Of a stretch of DNA of 64,000 bases, positions 1 to 10,668 are shown piece by piece. Each line of letters begins with the position of its first letter. Position 1 is the stretch's first letter. The notes beneath the pieces are model-generated. The model saw only the letters and a program-made list of their open reading frames with translations, was not told the origin of the DNA and searched no databases. The stretch is from the NCBI RefSeq assembly GCF_014892575.1, contig NZ_JADBGI010000032.1:1-64000 (forward strand), given 5' to 3'. Origin of the DNA: Nocardiopsis coralli. Its GTDB lineage: Bacteria; Actinomycetota; Actinomycetes; Streptosporangiales; Streptosporangiaceae. A program made the translations under genes and the position numbers.

Positions 1-584
1 CACACGTGCCACCCCTGGGACTCAATGCTTGGCCGGGAGTGCGCGGGGCGTGCTTGTGCCGTTGGTCGTCGCAGGAGCGAGCCACCGCCCCCACCCCTGA
101 ACCGTTGGCCACAATGAAGCACCCCAGGGGGTGGCAGTAGCAGTTGCCCTTGCCCATGTTCCTTTGGGCTGCCAGGGGGCCTCGGGGGTGAAGGGGGTTC
201 GTCGATGCGGGTCGGGTCAGCCCGGCGAACAGGGCCGGAACGCACACCCCGAGGCGCCGCGAACAACCACGCACAACGCCGCCACCGTCACCGCTCAGAG
301 AAAGTGTCGGGGGTGGCGCCGATGTGGGTTGCGAGAAGGCCCGGCCGGGCTACGATCCCGGCCCCGACGAACCACCACCCCCGAGGCAACACCACAGAAC
401 ACCCCGCCTGATGCACCCCGCCCCTTGCACCCCGCCTCGTACACCCCGCCCCACACACCCACGCCCCCGTTACCCACCCCGAGGCCCCACCGGAAAGCGG
501 GTCGTCCTCGAGGAGGACCCGGACCCCTGGAGATCACCCCTTGGGTCGATGACCGGCCACCCCCGCCCGAGCGACCGTGGATCC
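1..584. other. Region without a convincing gene
   Basis: I see no convincing coding sequence here. All open frames have Arg/Pro-rich low-complexity translations typical of GC-rich shadow frames. The right part is presumably the 5' region of the ABC exporter operon. A minimal ATG-TAG frame at 114-140 encodes 8 residues with one Trp; it has no clear downstream terminator and I do not call it a leader peptide. Confidence 0.5.
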
Positions 585-1487
585 GTGTCCCACATCATCA
601 CCACCCACGGCCTCAGCAAGACCTACCGCGACCGGACCGTCGTGCGCGACCTCGACCTCCGGGTTCCGGAAGGCTGCGTCTACGGCTTCCTCGGCCCGAA
701 CGGGTCGGGCAAGTCGACCACGATGAAGATGCTGCTCTCCTTGGTCCGACCCACCACGGGCGAGGTCCGCATCATGGGCCGCCGTATGGAACGGTCGACC
801 CGGCGTGACCTCCTGCGCCACATCGGCTCGCTCATCGAGGCCCCGCCCGCCTACGCCCACCTCACCGGCGGCGAGAACATGCGGCTGGTGCAGCGCCTAC
901 TCGGCCTGTCCGACGGCCAGGTGCGCAGGGCCGTGCAGACCGTGCGGCTCCAGGACCACCTCGGTCAGCGGGTGAGCCGCTACTCCCTCGGCATGAAACA
1001 GCGCCTGGGCATCGCCCTCGCACTCGCCCGCGAACCACGGATCCTCGTGCTCGACGAACCCACCAACGGGCTCGACCCGGCCGGTATCGAGGAGATGCGG
1101 AAGCTGCTCACCCACCTGGCCGAGCGCGGCATCACCGTGATGGTCTCCAGCCACCTGTTGGGCGAGATCGACCGCACGGCCGAGGTCCTGGGCATCCTCG
1201 GCCGGGGGCGGATGCTCTTCCAGGGCACGCGGTCCGAGCTCTTCGCCCGCTCCGTCCCGGACGTGCTCGTCGACACCGCGGACCCCGACCGGGCGGCAGC
1301 GCTGACCCGCCGTTGGGGCGGCGTGCGCGACGGGGCCGGTGTGCGCGTGCCCGGGCTCGACCACGCCACCACCGCCGACCTGGTCGCCCGCCTCGTGCGC
1401 GAGGGTGTGGCCGTGTACGGGGTCCGCCGTGAGGAGCAGTCCCTCGAGGACGTTTTCATGGACCTGACCGGGGGAGGCGGCCTGTGA
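585..1487 (+). CDS. ABC transporter ATP-binding protein, bacitracin-exporter (BcrA) type
   Basis: ATPase subunit of an ABC-2 exporter, likely for antimicrobial-peptide export or resistance. Walker A GPNGSGKST lies at about residues 37-45. The signature is degenerate (SLGMKQR instead of LSGGQ), as is usual in BcrA/drug-export ATPases. Walker B is ILVLDEP followed by the D-loop NGLDP, and the H-loop is SSHLLGEI. At 300 aa it has the normal family length. I chose the GTG at 585 because the family similarity starts there; an in-frame ATG at 549 would add 12 residues. Its stop overlaps the GTG of the next gene by 4 bases, so the two are translationally coupled. The substrate is not visible from sequence. 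Confidence 0.88.
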   Translation: MSHIITTHGLSKTYRDRTVVRDLDLRVPEGCVYGFLGPNGSGKSTTMKMLLSLVRPTTGEVRIMGRRMERSTRRDLLRHIGSLIEAPPAYAHLTGGENMRLVQRLLGLSDGQVRRAVQTVRLQDHLGQRVSRYSLGMKQRLGIALALAREPRILVLDEPTNGLDPAGIEEMRKLLTHLAERGITVMVSSHLLGEIDRTAEVLGILGRGRMLFQGTRSELFARSVPDVLVDTADPDRAAALTRRWGGVRDGAGVRVPGLDHATTADLVARLVREGVAVYGVRREEQSLEDVFMDLTGGGGL

Positions 1488-2278
1488 ACACCCGCGCCGA
1501 CCGTGCCGTGGACGCCGCCGGGACCACCCGCGCCGTGGCCAACGAGTTCGCCAAGATGCGCCGCCTGCGGGCCGCACCCTCCGTCGCGGTGCTGGTCACC
1601 GGTGTGGTCGTGCTGTCGTCCCTCGCCTTCTTCGGGGCCGACCCGGCCGGCACCCTCCACGACCCCGCCGCACGCCCCTGGCACCGGTTGATCGAGGGCC
1701 TGGCGCTGGCCGCCGCCCTGGTCTCGCCGGTCCTGCTGGCGGTCCTGGCCAGCCGACAGGTGGACATCGAGCACCGCGGCAACGGATGGCTCTTCCAGCA
1801 GACCTCCGGGCTGCCACCGGGGCGGCTGTGCCGAGCGAAGTTCGCCGCGACGGGTGCGCTCGTCGTTGCCGCCACCGCCCTGCAGAGCGCGCTCGTGGCG
1901 GCGGTGGGCCTGGCTGCGGGCATCTCGGTCGCCTTCCCCGCTGAGACCTGGCTGAGTTACACGGCCGCGCTCGTGGTCATCAACCTCGTGCTCCTCGCCC
2001 TGCACACGGTGCTCTCGGCCTGTGTGCCCAACCAGCTCGTCGGGCTCGGAGTGGGCGTACTGGGCGTGTTCGTGACCGTGTCCGGGAGCGGGATGCCGCC
2101 GTGGCTCGCCCACCTGGTCCCGCCGTGGGGGTACTACGGGCTCGCGACCCCGGTCGACTCGGTGCACTCCGGGGTGGTCGACCTCGACCCGCACCACCTC
2201 AGTATCGCGGCGCTCGGTGTGGTCGGCGGTGCCCTGTTCCTGGCCGCCACCCGTTTGCTCGACCGAGGGGAGGCCTGA
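1484..2278 (+). CDS. ABC-2 type permease, first of two
   Basis: Membrane subunit of the exporter, 264 aa with about six hydrophobic segments starting near residue 35. The cytoplasmic N-terminus contains NEFAKMRRLRAA, the Glu-Phe-x-Lys motif common before TM1 of bacitracin/lantibiotic-type permeases. It starts with a GTG overlapping the ATPase stop and is followed after 2 bases by the second permease, so the three genes form one operon. The two permeases are diverged paralogues and probably form a heterodimer. Confidence 0.82.
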   Translation: MNTRADRAVDAAGTTRAVANEFAKMRRLRAAPSVAVLVTGVVVLSSLAFFGADPAGTLHDPAARPWHRLIEGLALAAALVSPVLLAVLASRQVDIEHRGNGWLFQQTSGLPPGRLCRAKFAATGALVVAATALQSALVAAVGLAAGISVAFPAETWLSYTAALVVINLVLLALHTVLSACVPNQLVGLGVGVLGVFVTVSGSGMPPWLAHLVPPWGYYGLATPVDSVHSGVVDLDPHHLSIAALGVVGGALFLAATRLLDRGEA

Positions 2279-2280
2279 CC

Positions 2281-3030
2281 ATGGGGGCCGTCCGAGCCGA
2301 GTTCTGCAAGCTGAAGCGTTCACTGAGCTGGACCGTCGTGGCCGTGCTCCCGCTCATGGCCGTGCTCACCGGGGTGGTCAACACGGTCGTCTCCGGGCCG
2401 GCGTTGGAACAGGGATGGCACACCCTGTGGCTGCGGACCGTGGTCTTCCACGGCCTGTTCCCCCTGGCCGCCGGGGTGGCCGTCCTGGCGTCGCTGCTGT
2501 GGCGGGTCGAGCACCAGGGCGGCAACTGGAACGCGCTGATGGGGCGATCGACGTCCGGTTTCGCGGTGGCGGCCGCCAAGGTCGTGGTGCTGGCGGTTCT
2601 GGCGGCGGCGGTGCAGGCCGTGCTGGTCGCGGGTGTGCTCGTGGTGGGCAAGGCGGTCTTCGGCCTCCCCGGCGTCCTGCCGCCCCGTTACTTGCTGGTG
2701 AGCGCGGTGATCGTCGTGGCCTGCCTTCCGGTCGCCGCCCTGCAGTCGGCCCTGTCGATGCTCATGCGTTCCTTCGCGGCCCCCGTGGTCGTGGCGGTGG
2801 CGGGCTCGACCGCCGGGGCGCTGGTGGTGCTGATCGGCCACGGCCCGCTGACGGCCGCGCTGCCCTACGCGCTGCTGACCCGGGCGACCCAGTTGGGCAC
2901 GGGCGTCTTCGGCGACGACGGTACGGTCACCGCGGCGGGTGTGGCCGTCCTGGTGGCCGTGGCCTCGGCCCTGACCGTCGTGGTGATCGCGGGAACGGCG
3001 TCCCTGCTGGAACGTCGGGACGTGCACTGA
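2281..3030 (+). CDS. ABC-2 type permease, second of two
   Basis: 249 aa, about six membrane segments. It begins with the same motif type as its neighbour (RAEFCKLKRSLSW) before TM1. The ATG at 2281 lies 2 bases after the preceding stop; upstream in-frame starts would overlap that gene deeply and are rejected. It ends 12 bases before the end of the convergent response-regulator gene. Confidence 0.82.
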   Translation: MGAVRAEFCKLKRSLSWTVVAVLPLMAVLTGVVNTVVSGPALEQGWHTLWLRTVVFHGLFPLAAGVAVLASLLWRVEHQGGNWNALMGRSTSGFAVAAAKVVVLAVLAAAVQAVLVAGVLVVGKAVFGLPGVLPPRYLLVSAVIVVACLPVAALQSALSMLMRSFAAPVVVAVAGSTAGALVVLIGHGPLTAALPYALLTRATQLGTGVFGDDGTVTAAGVAVLVAVASALTVVVIAGTASLLERRDVH

Positions 3031-3042
3031 CGGCGCGGCCGT

Positions 3043-3768
3043 TCACCCCGGGCCCTGCGTTCCGACCAGCCCCGTCTCGTACGCCAGGACGACCGCCTGC
3101 ACCCGGTCGCGCAGGTCGAGCTTGGTCAGGATCCGGCGCACGTGGGTCTTGACCGTCGTTGCCGACACGTACAGGGACTCGGCGATCTCGGCGTTGGAGG
3201 ATCCCCGGGCCATCAGCACGAGCACCTCGTGTTCCCTGGGCGTCAGGGCCTCGAGCCGGGCCGGTCCGCCCGCAGCGGCGTCGTCCCCTTCCGGCAGGTG
3301 GCCGACGAACCGGTCGAGGAGTCTGCGGGTGGCGCTCGGGGCGACCACGGCGTCGCCGGAGTGCACCGCGCGGACGGCGGACAGCAGGTCGGCGGCGGGT
3401 GCGTCCTTCAGGAAGAACCCGCCGGCCCCCGCGCGCAACGCCGCGTACACGTACTCGTCGAGGTCGAACGTGGTCAGGATCAGCACCCGGGGATGGTCAC
3501 CGGCCGCGCAGATGCGGCGGGTGGCCTCGACCCCGTCCATCCGCGGCATGCGCACGTCGAGCACCACGACATCGGCCTCCACCGACCCCAGCAGTTCCAG
3601 GGCCTGGACACCGTCGGCGGCCTCCCCGACGACCTGCATGTCCGGTTGCGCGTCGAGGACCATGTGGAACCCGGTCCGCACGAGTTCCTGGTCGTCGACG
3701 AGCACCACCCGGATTGCGGGCCGTTCGGACTCGGTGGCCGGGCCGCCCGGTTCGTGCGCTGTGTCCAC
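3043..3768 (-). CDS. NarL/LuxR-family response regulator
   Basis: Response regulator paired with the adjacent histidine kinase. The receiver domain (about residues 20-140) has the acidic pair in VVLVDDQ and the phospho-acceptor Asp71 in VVLDVRMPRMDG. The C-terminal LuxR helix-turn-helix contains LTPREHEVLVLMARG and the recognition helix SATTVKTHVRRI. I chose the GTG at 3768, preceded by a G-rich ribosome-binding site; a longer frame to 3903 would overlap the kinase gene. It lies downstream of the kinase on the same strand and converges on the ABC exporter, so the exporter is the obvious candidate target (inference). Confidence 0.88.
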   Translation of the reverse strand: MDTAHEPGGPATESERPAIRVVLVDDQELVRTGFHMVLDAQPDMQVVGEAADGVQALELLGSVEADVVVLDVRMPRMDGVEATRRICAAGDHPRVLILTTFDLDEYVYAALRAGAGGFFLKDAPAADLLSAVRAVHSGDAVVAPSATRRLLDRFVGHLPEGDDAAAGGPARLEALTPREHEVLVLMARGSSNAEIAESLYVSATTVKTHVRRILTKLDLRDRVQAVVLAYETGLVGTQGPG

Positions 3769-3839
3769 GGCTCTTGCCCCCCACGTGTGTGCTGTCCTCC
3801 TGTGTGCTGTCCTCCGGCCGGGAACGGCCACCCCCGCGC

Positions 3840-6686
<2,847 letters not shown>

Positions 6687-6774
6687 GGCGGCCGGGGTGC
6701 ACAGAGCCCTCCGAACCCGCCGGAACCCCGTGTACTAGGGTGAGGCCTCGACAACCGACATCACCCCTGTCGTC

Positions 6775-6941
6775 GACGTCGCAGTGTTCGGGAAGTCCGG
6801 TGTGAATCCGGTGCGGTCCTCGCCACTGTGACCGGGGTGCGCCTCCCACATGCCACTGGGCCCTGTGCCTGGGAAGGCGGGAGAGCGCGGGGCCGAAAGT
6901 CACGGCCCGCCCCGGGAGCCAGGAGACCGGCTGCGCACGTC
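6775..6941 (+). promoter_or_regulatory. Cobalamin (B12) riboswitch
   Basis: An ordered set of cobalamin-riboswitch elements lies in the untranslated leader: GGAAGTCCGGTGTGAATCCG, then GCCACTGTGACCGG, GCCACTGGG, TGGGAAGGCG, GCCGAAAGTC, and the B12 box GCCAGGAGACCGGC at 6918-6931. The closing P1 stem can form between about 6775-6784 and 6931-6941. It sits 32 bases upstream of the binding-protein ATG with AAGGA as ribosome-binding site, so control is probably translational (inference). Confidence 0.93.
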
Positions 6942-6973
6942 CGCGTCATCGGACCACGAAGGATGGTTCCTCG

Positions 6974-8056
6974 ATGAAGCCCAGCGATGCGTGGGCGGCG
7001 CTCCGGCCTGCCCGCACTTCTGTGCGCATGACCGCTCTCCTGTCCGCCCTGCTGCTCGTGGCCACCGCGTGCGGCGGAGGTGCCGAGGAGGGCGCCGCCG
7101 ATCCCGAGGCCGCGGACGAGACCATCGCCAACTGCGACGTCGAGGTCCCCGCGGACGACCCGCCCGAGCGGGTCTTCGCCGCCTACCAGCCGGCGATCGA
7201 GACGGCGCACGCCCTCGGCATCAGCGACCGGCTGGTCGGGACGGCCTTCCTCGACGCCCAGGTCCCCGAGGAGCACGTCGACGTCCAGGCGGAGCAGGAG
7301 TACTACCCGGGCCTGCCCAGCCGGGAGGAGCTGCTCAGCCACAACCCCGACTTCGTGCTGTCCGGGTTCAACGACACCTTCACCGAGGAGAGCCTCGGAA
7401 CCCGGGCCTCCCTGCGCGAACTCGGTATCGAGAGCTGGGTCCCGTCGCCGCTGTGCCCGAGCGAGGACGGGCGGTCGGACGAATCCATCGACCCGTCCAC
7501 GGTCACGATGGAGCACATCTACGACGACCTGCGCGACCTCGGGGCCCTCTTCGACGCCGAGGACCGGGCGGAGGAGGTCGTCGCCGACATGGAGGCCACC
7601 GTCGCCGACGTCACCGACACCCTCGAGGGCGAGTTCGGCGCGCTCGAGGAGATGGACGAGGAGGACCGGCCGACCGTCGCGATCGCCCGCCCCGACGACG
7701 AGGGCTTCCGGGTCGCGGGCGGCCCCGACTTCTCCACCGAGATCATCGGCCTCGCCGGCGGGGTCAACGCCTTCGAGGACCTCGACGGGGGCCGCAACCA
7801 CGACGCCTCCGCCGAGGACATCATCGAACGCGACCCCGACTTCATCCTCGTCGACGTGTGCTGCGACGCGGAGATGACCGCCGCCGACGCCGCCCCCGAC
7901 GTGCAGGCGATCCTCGACGACCCGGTGCTGGCCAACGTCACCGCGGTGGAGGAGGACCAGGTCGCGGAGTTCACCTTCGCCGACCGCTCGGCCGGCCTGC
8001 GCAGCGCCCCGGCGGTCGAGACGGTCGCCGAGACCATCCACCCCGACCTCTTCTAG
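6974..8056 (+). CDS. Substrate-binding lipoprotein of a B12-regulated FecCD-type ABC importer
   Basis: Periplasmic-binding-protein-like lipoprotein of 360 aa. The N-terminus has basic residues, a hydrophobic stretch and the lipobox LLVATAC near residue 33, so the mature protein is membrane-tethered outside the cell. The rest resembles BtuF/FhuD-type proteins, including the AYQPAIETAHALGISDRLVG region and LLSHNPDFVLSGF. The mature chain is strikingly acidic. Its position right behind a cobalamin riboswitch suggests cobalamin, a corrinoid precursor or cobalt-chelate uptake; the fold alone would equally fit ferric siderophores. It is followed after 2 bases by the first permease. Confidence 0.85.
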   Translation: MKPSDAWAALRPARTSVRMTALLSALLLVATACGGGAEEGAADPEAADETIANCDVEVPADDPPERVFAAYQPAIETAHALGISDRLVGTAFLDAQVPEEHVDVQAEQEYYPGLPSREELLSHNPDFVLSGFNDTFTEESLGTRASLRELGIESWVPSPLCPSEDGRSDESIDPSTVTMEHIYDDLRDLGALFDAEDRAEEVVADMEATVADVTDTLEGEFGALEEMDEEDRPTVAIARPDDEGFRVAGGPDFSTEIIGLAGGVNAFEDLDGGRNHDASAEDIIERDPDFILVDVCCDAEMTAADAAPDVQAILDDPVLANVTAVEEDQVAEFTFADRSAGLRSAPAVETVAETIHPDLF

Positions 8057-8058
8057 GG

Positions 8059-9183
8059 ATGGGGATGGCCGACCGCACGGCCGAACACACGGCCGACCGC
8101 CACGCGACCACCCGGCCGGAGCCCAGGTCCGCGCGGCCCCCGGCCCGTACCCGCACGGCGCGCGCGGGCGGGCCCGGACTGCTCGGCAGCTCCGCCGCCC
8201 GCAGCCTCGGGCTGGTGGCGGCCCTGGCGCTCCTGGCCGGTGTTGCCATGGCCTCGGTGCTCATCGGGTACCAGCGGTTCACCCTGGAAGAGGTCCAACT
8301 CGCGTACGCGGGTTACACCGGTTCCGACACCGACCTGGTGATCCGCCACCTGAGGGTCCCGCGCACGCTCGCCGGCATCCTCGTCGGGGCCGCCCTGGGC
8401 GTGGCCGGGGTGCTGGTGCAGGGCGTGACCCGCAACCCGCTCGGCGACCCGGGGCTCCTCGGCATCAACGCCGGCGCCGCCCTGGCCGCGGTCCTGGCCA
8501 TCTCCTTCTTCGGGGCGACGGCGCTGCTCGGCTACGTCGGGTTCGCGTTCGTGGGTGCGGCGCTCGCGGCCTGTGTCGTCCACACCGTGGGGTCACTGGG
8601 GCCGGACGGCTCGAGCCCGGTCAAGCTCGCACTGGCCGGGGCCGCGATCTCGGCGCTGCTCGGGTCCCTGACCTCGGCGATCGTCCTGCAGGACCGCGCG
8701 ACGCTCGACGAGTACCGGTTCTGGGTCGTGGGGTCGCTCGTCGGTGCGGACAGCACCTCGGTGCCCCAGGCCCTGCCGTTCCTGGCCGTGGGTCTGGTGC
8801 TGGCCCTGGCGTTGGCGCGCCCGCTCAACGTGGTCGCGCTCGGCGACGACCTGGCGCGTTCCCTGGGCACCCGGCTGTGGCTCGTACGCGCGGGCAGCGC
8901 CCTGGCGGTGGTGCTGCTCGCCGGGACCGCGACCGCGCTGGCCGGGCCGATCGGGTTCGTCGGGGTCGCCGTCCCGCACATCGCCCGGGCGCTCGTCGGC
9001 CCGGACCACCGGTGGCTGCTGCCGTGGTCGGCGGTCCTGGCCCCGTTGTTGCTGCTGGTCGCCGACATCGTGGGCCGCGTCGTGGTGCGCCCGGAGGAAC
9101 TGCAGGTCGGGATCGTCACCGCGCTCATCGGGGCGCCGTTCTTCATCCTGCTGGTGCGACGGAGGAAGGTGGCGGGGCTGTGA
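8059..9183 (+). CDS. FecCD-family ABC importer permease, first of two
   Basis: 374 aa integral membrane permease. After a roughly 50-residue polar N-terminus come about nine to ten hydrophobic segments. Family marks are RVPRTLAGILVGAALGVAG, the motif TRNPLGDPGLLGINAGAA, and near the C-terminus GPIGFVGVAVPHIAR followed by EELQVGIVTALIGAPFF. Two ATGs (8059 and 8065) are possible starts just behind the lipoprotein stop. Its TGA overlaps the GTG of the next permease (GTGA). Together the two resemble FepD/FepG-like heterodimers rather than the single homodimeric BtuC. Confidence 0.87.
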   Translation: MGMADRTAEHTADRHATTRPEPRSARPPARTRTARAGGPGLLGSSAARSLGLVAALALLAGVAMASVLIGYQRFTLEEVQLAYAGYTGSDTDLVIRHLRVPRTLAGILVGAALGVAGVLVQGVTRNPLGDPGLLGINAGAALAAVLAISFFGATALLGYVGFAFVGAALAACVVHTVGSLGPDGSSPVKLALAGAAISALLGSLTSAIVLQDRATLDEYRFWVVGSLVGADSTSVPQALPFLAVGLVLALALARPLNVVALGDDLARSLGTRLWLVRAGSALAVVLLAGTATALAGPIGFVGVAVPHIARALVGPDHRWLLPWSAVLAPLLLLVADIVGRVVVRPEELQVGIVTALIGAPFFILLVRRRKVAGL

Positions 9184-10292
9184 GCCGGCCGACCCAGAAG
9201 CCCGACGCGGCCGGCACCGAGGCGACCGGCACACCCGGGACGTCGACGGTCCTCGGTACCGCGACCCGGGTCCTGCGTTCCGGGCCCCTGTCCCTGCGGG
9301 TGTACGCGCCGTCGGTCCTGCTCGGGGCCGTGCTGAGCGCGCTGGCCGCCGGGATGGCCGTGCTCTCCCTGGCGCTCGGGGACTTCCCGATGGGCGTCGA
9401 CCAGGTCGTGGCGGCCCTCGCCGGACACGGGGACCCGCTGACCACCCACGTCGTCGTCGACCTGCGGCTCCCGCGTGTGCTCACCGCGCTCGGGGTCGGG
9501 GCGGCGCTGGCGATCTCCGGCGGGCTGCTGCAACGGCTGGCGCACAACCCGCTCGTGAGCCCGGACATCATCGGTGTCAGCGCGGGGGCCACGACCGCGG
9601 CGGTGCTGGTCATCGTTCTGTTCGGCGGCTCGGCCGTGACCATCGCGTCCGGGGCGCTCGTGGGCTCGGTGACCACCGCACTGCTGCTGTACCTGCTCGC
9701 GTACCGGCGCGGGGTGTCCGGGCAGCGGTTGGTGCTCGTGGGGATCGCGGTGACGGCGATGCTGGGCGCGGTCACGTCGTACCTGCTCACCCGCGCGGAG
9801 ATCGGCACCGCCCAGCGCGCGATGATCTGGATCACCGGGAGCCTGGCCAACCGGGACTGGCCGCACGTGGCCACGATCCTGATCGCGCTGGCCGTGCTGG
9901 CGCCGGTCGCGTTCGCCCTGGCCCGCCCGCTCGGGCTGCTGCAACTCGGCGAGGACACCGCGACCGCACTCGGCAACCGGGCCGTGTTGTCACGGGGAGC
10001 GCTGCTGTTCACCTCGGCCGCGCTCGCGGCGATGGCGACGGCGGTGGCCGGGCCGGTCGCGTTCGTGGCGCTCGTGGCCCCCCAGATCGTGCGCCGGTTG
10101 TTGCGGGGCCGGGCGGTCGGGCTGTTCCCCGCTGCCGCGTGTGGTGCGTTGCTGGTGGCGGTGGCCGACCTGATCGCACGCACGGCGTTCGGCGGGAGCG
10201 AGCTGCCGGTCGGGGTGGTCACCGGGATCCTGGGCGCGCCGTACCTGCTGTATTTGTTGGCCCGGAGCAACCGTTCGGGCCGGGGCGGGTGA
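9180..10292 (+). CDS. FecCD-family ABC importer permease, second of two
   Basis: 370 aa, paralogous to the preceding permease, with about nine to ten membrane segments. Motifs in order are DLRLPRVLTALGVGAALAIS, HNPLVSPDIIGVSAGA, GPVAFVALVAPQIVRRL and GSELPVGVVTGILGAPYLLY. The GTG start is coupled to the upstream stop by a 4-base overlap. A strong terminator follows 31 bases after the stop, so the riboswitch-controlled unit ends here with no ATPase gene. A separately encoded ATPase must energise it. Confidence 0.87.
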   Translation: MSRPTQKPDAAGTEATGTPGTSTVLGTATRVLRSGPLSLRVYAPSVLLGAVLSALAAGMAVLSLALGDFPMGVDQVVAALAGHGDPLTTHVVVDLRLPRVLTALGVGAALAISGGLLQRLAHNPLVSPDIIGVSAGATTAAVLVIVLFGGSAVTIASGALVGSVTTALLLYLLAYRRGVSGQRLVLVGIAVTAMLGAVTSYLLTRAEIGTAQRAMIWITGSLANRDWPHVATILIALAVLAPVAFALARPLGLLQLGEDTATALGNRAVLSRGALLFTSAALAAMATAVAGPVAFVALVAPQIVRRLLRGRAVGLFPAAACGALLVAVADLIARTAFGGSELPVGVVTGILGAPYLLYLLARSNRSGRGG

Positions 10293-10323
10293 CCCGCTGC
10301 CCGAGGGGTGGGGACACGCACGA

Positions 10324-10361
10324 CGAAGGCCCTGCGCGGTTCCGCCTGCGCAGGGCCTTCG
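10324..10361 (+). terminator. Intrinsic terminator of the B12-regulated transporter operon
   Basis: A perfect 14-bp stem (10324-10337 with 10348-10361) and a 10-base loop, followed by a weak T-containing tail. It is placed directly downstream of the second permease. Confidence 0.85.
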
Positions 10362-10668
10362 CTGTTCAAGGGAGGGCCGGTGCGGCGGTCGCCTCTCGGC
10401 GCGTGGCACAACACGGTTCCGAGACCGCCTCTGAGGGCGCGGTATTCCGTGAAGGCTTCGAGTGGAGCCCGGGGGACACTTGCTACCGCACCGACCCTCG
10501 CCGCGTGCAACGGTACGGCCCCGGTCGGTATTCCGCGGGCCCCGGATTTTTCTCGCCGTGTCGCGCAGCCGGCCTCCGGTGGCCGTTGTGGGACACCGTC
10601 CCCACCCCCGCCGCGGATGTCGGTAAGCTTGCCGCCACGACCGGTGCCGCCCCCACGCCAGGAGAAGC
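10362..10668. other. Intergenic region upstream of the STAND gene
   Basis: About 300 bases with no plausible gene. Small open frames lack ribosome-binding sites and have shadow-type translations. It presumably holds the promoter of the STAND gene; I could not identify convincing -35/-10 boxes. Confidence 0.5.

Noticed and set aside
114-140. Eight-residue frame with one Trp as a possible trp-type leader peptide
   Set aside because: Only one Trp, no following T-run terminator and no tryptophan gene nearby.
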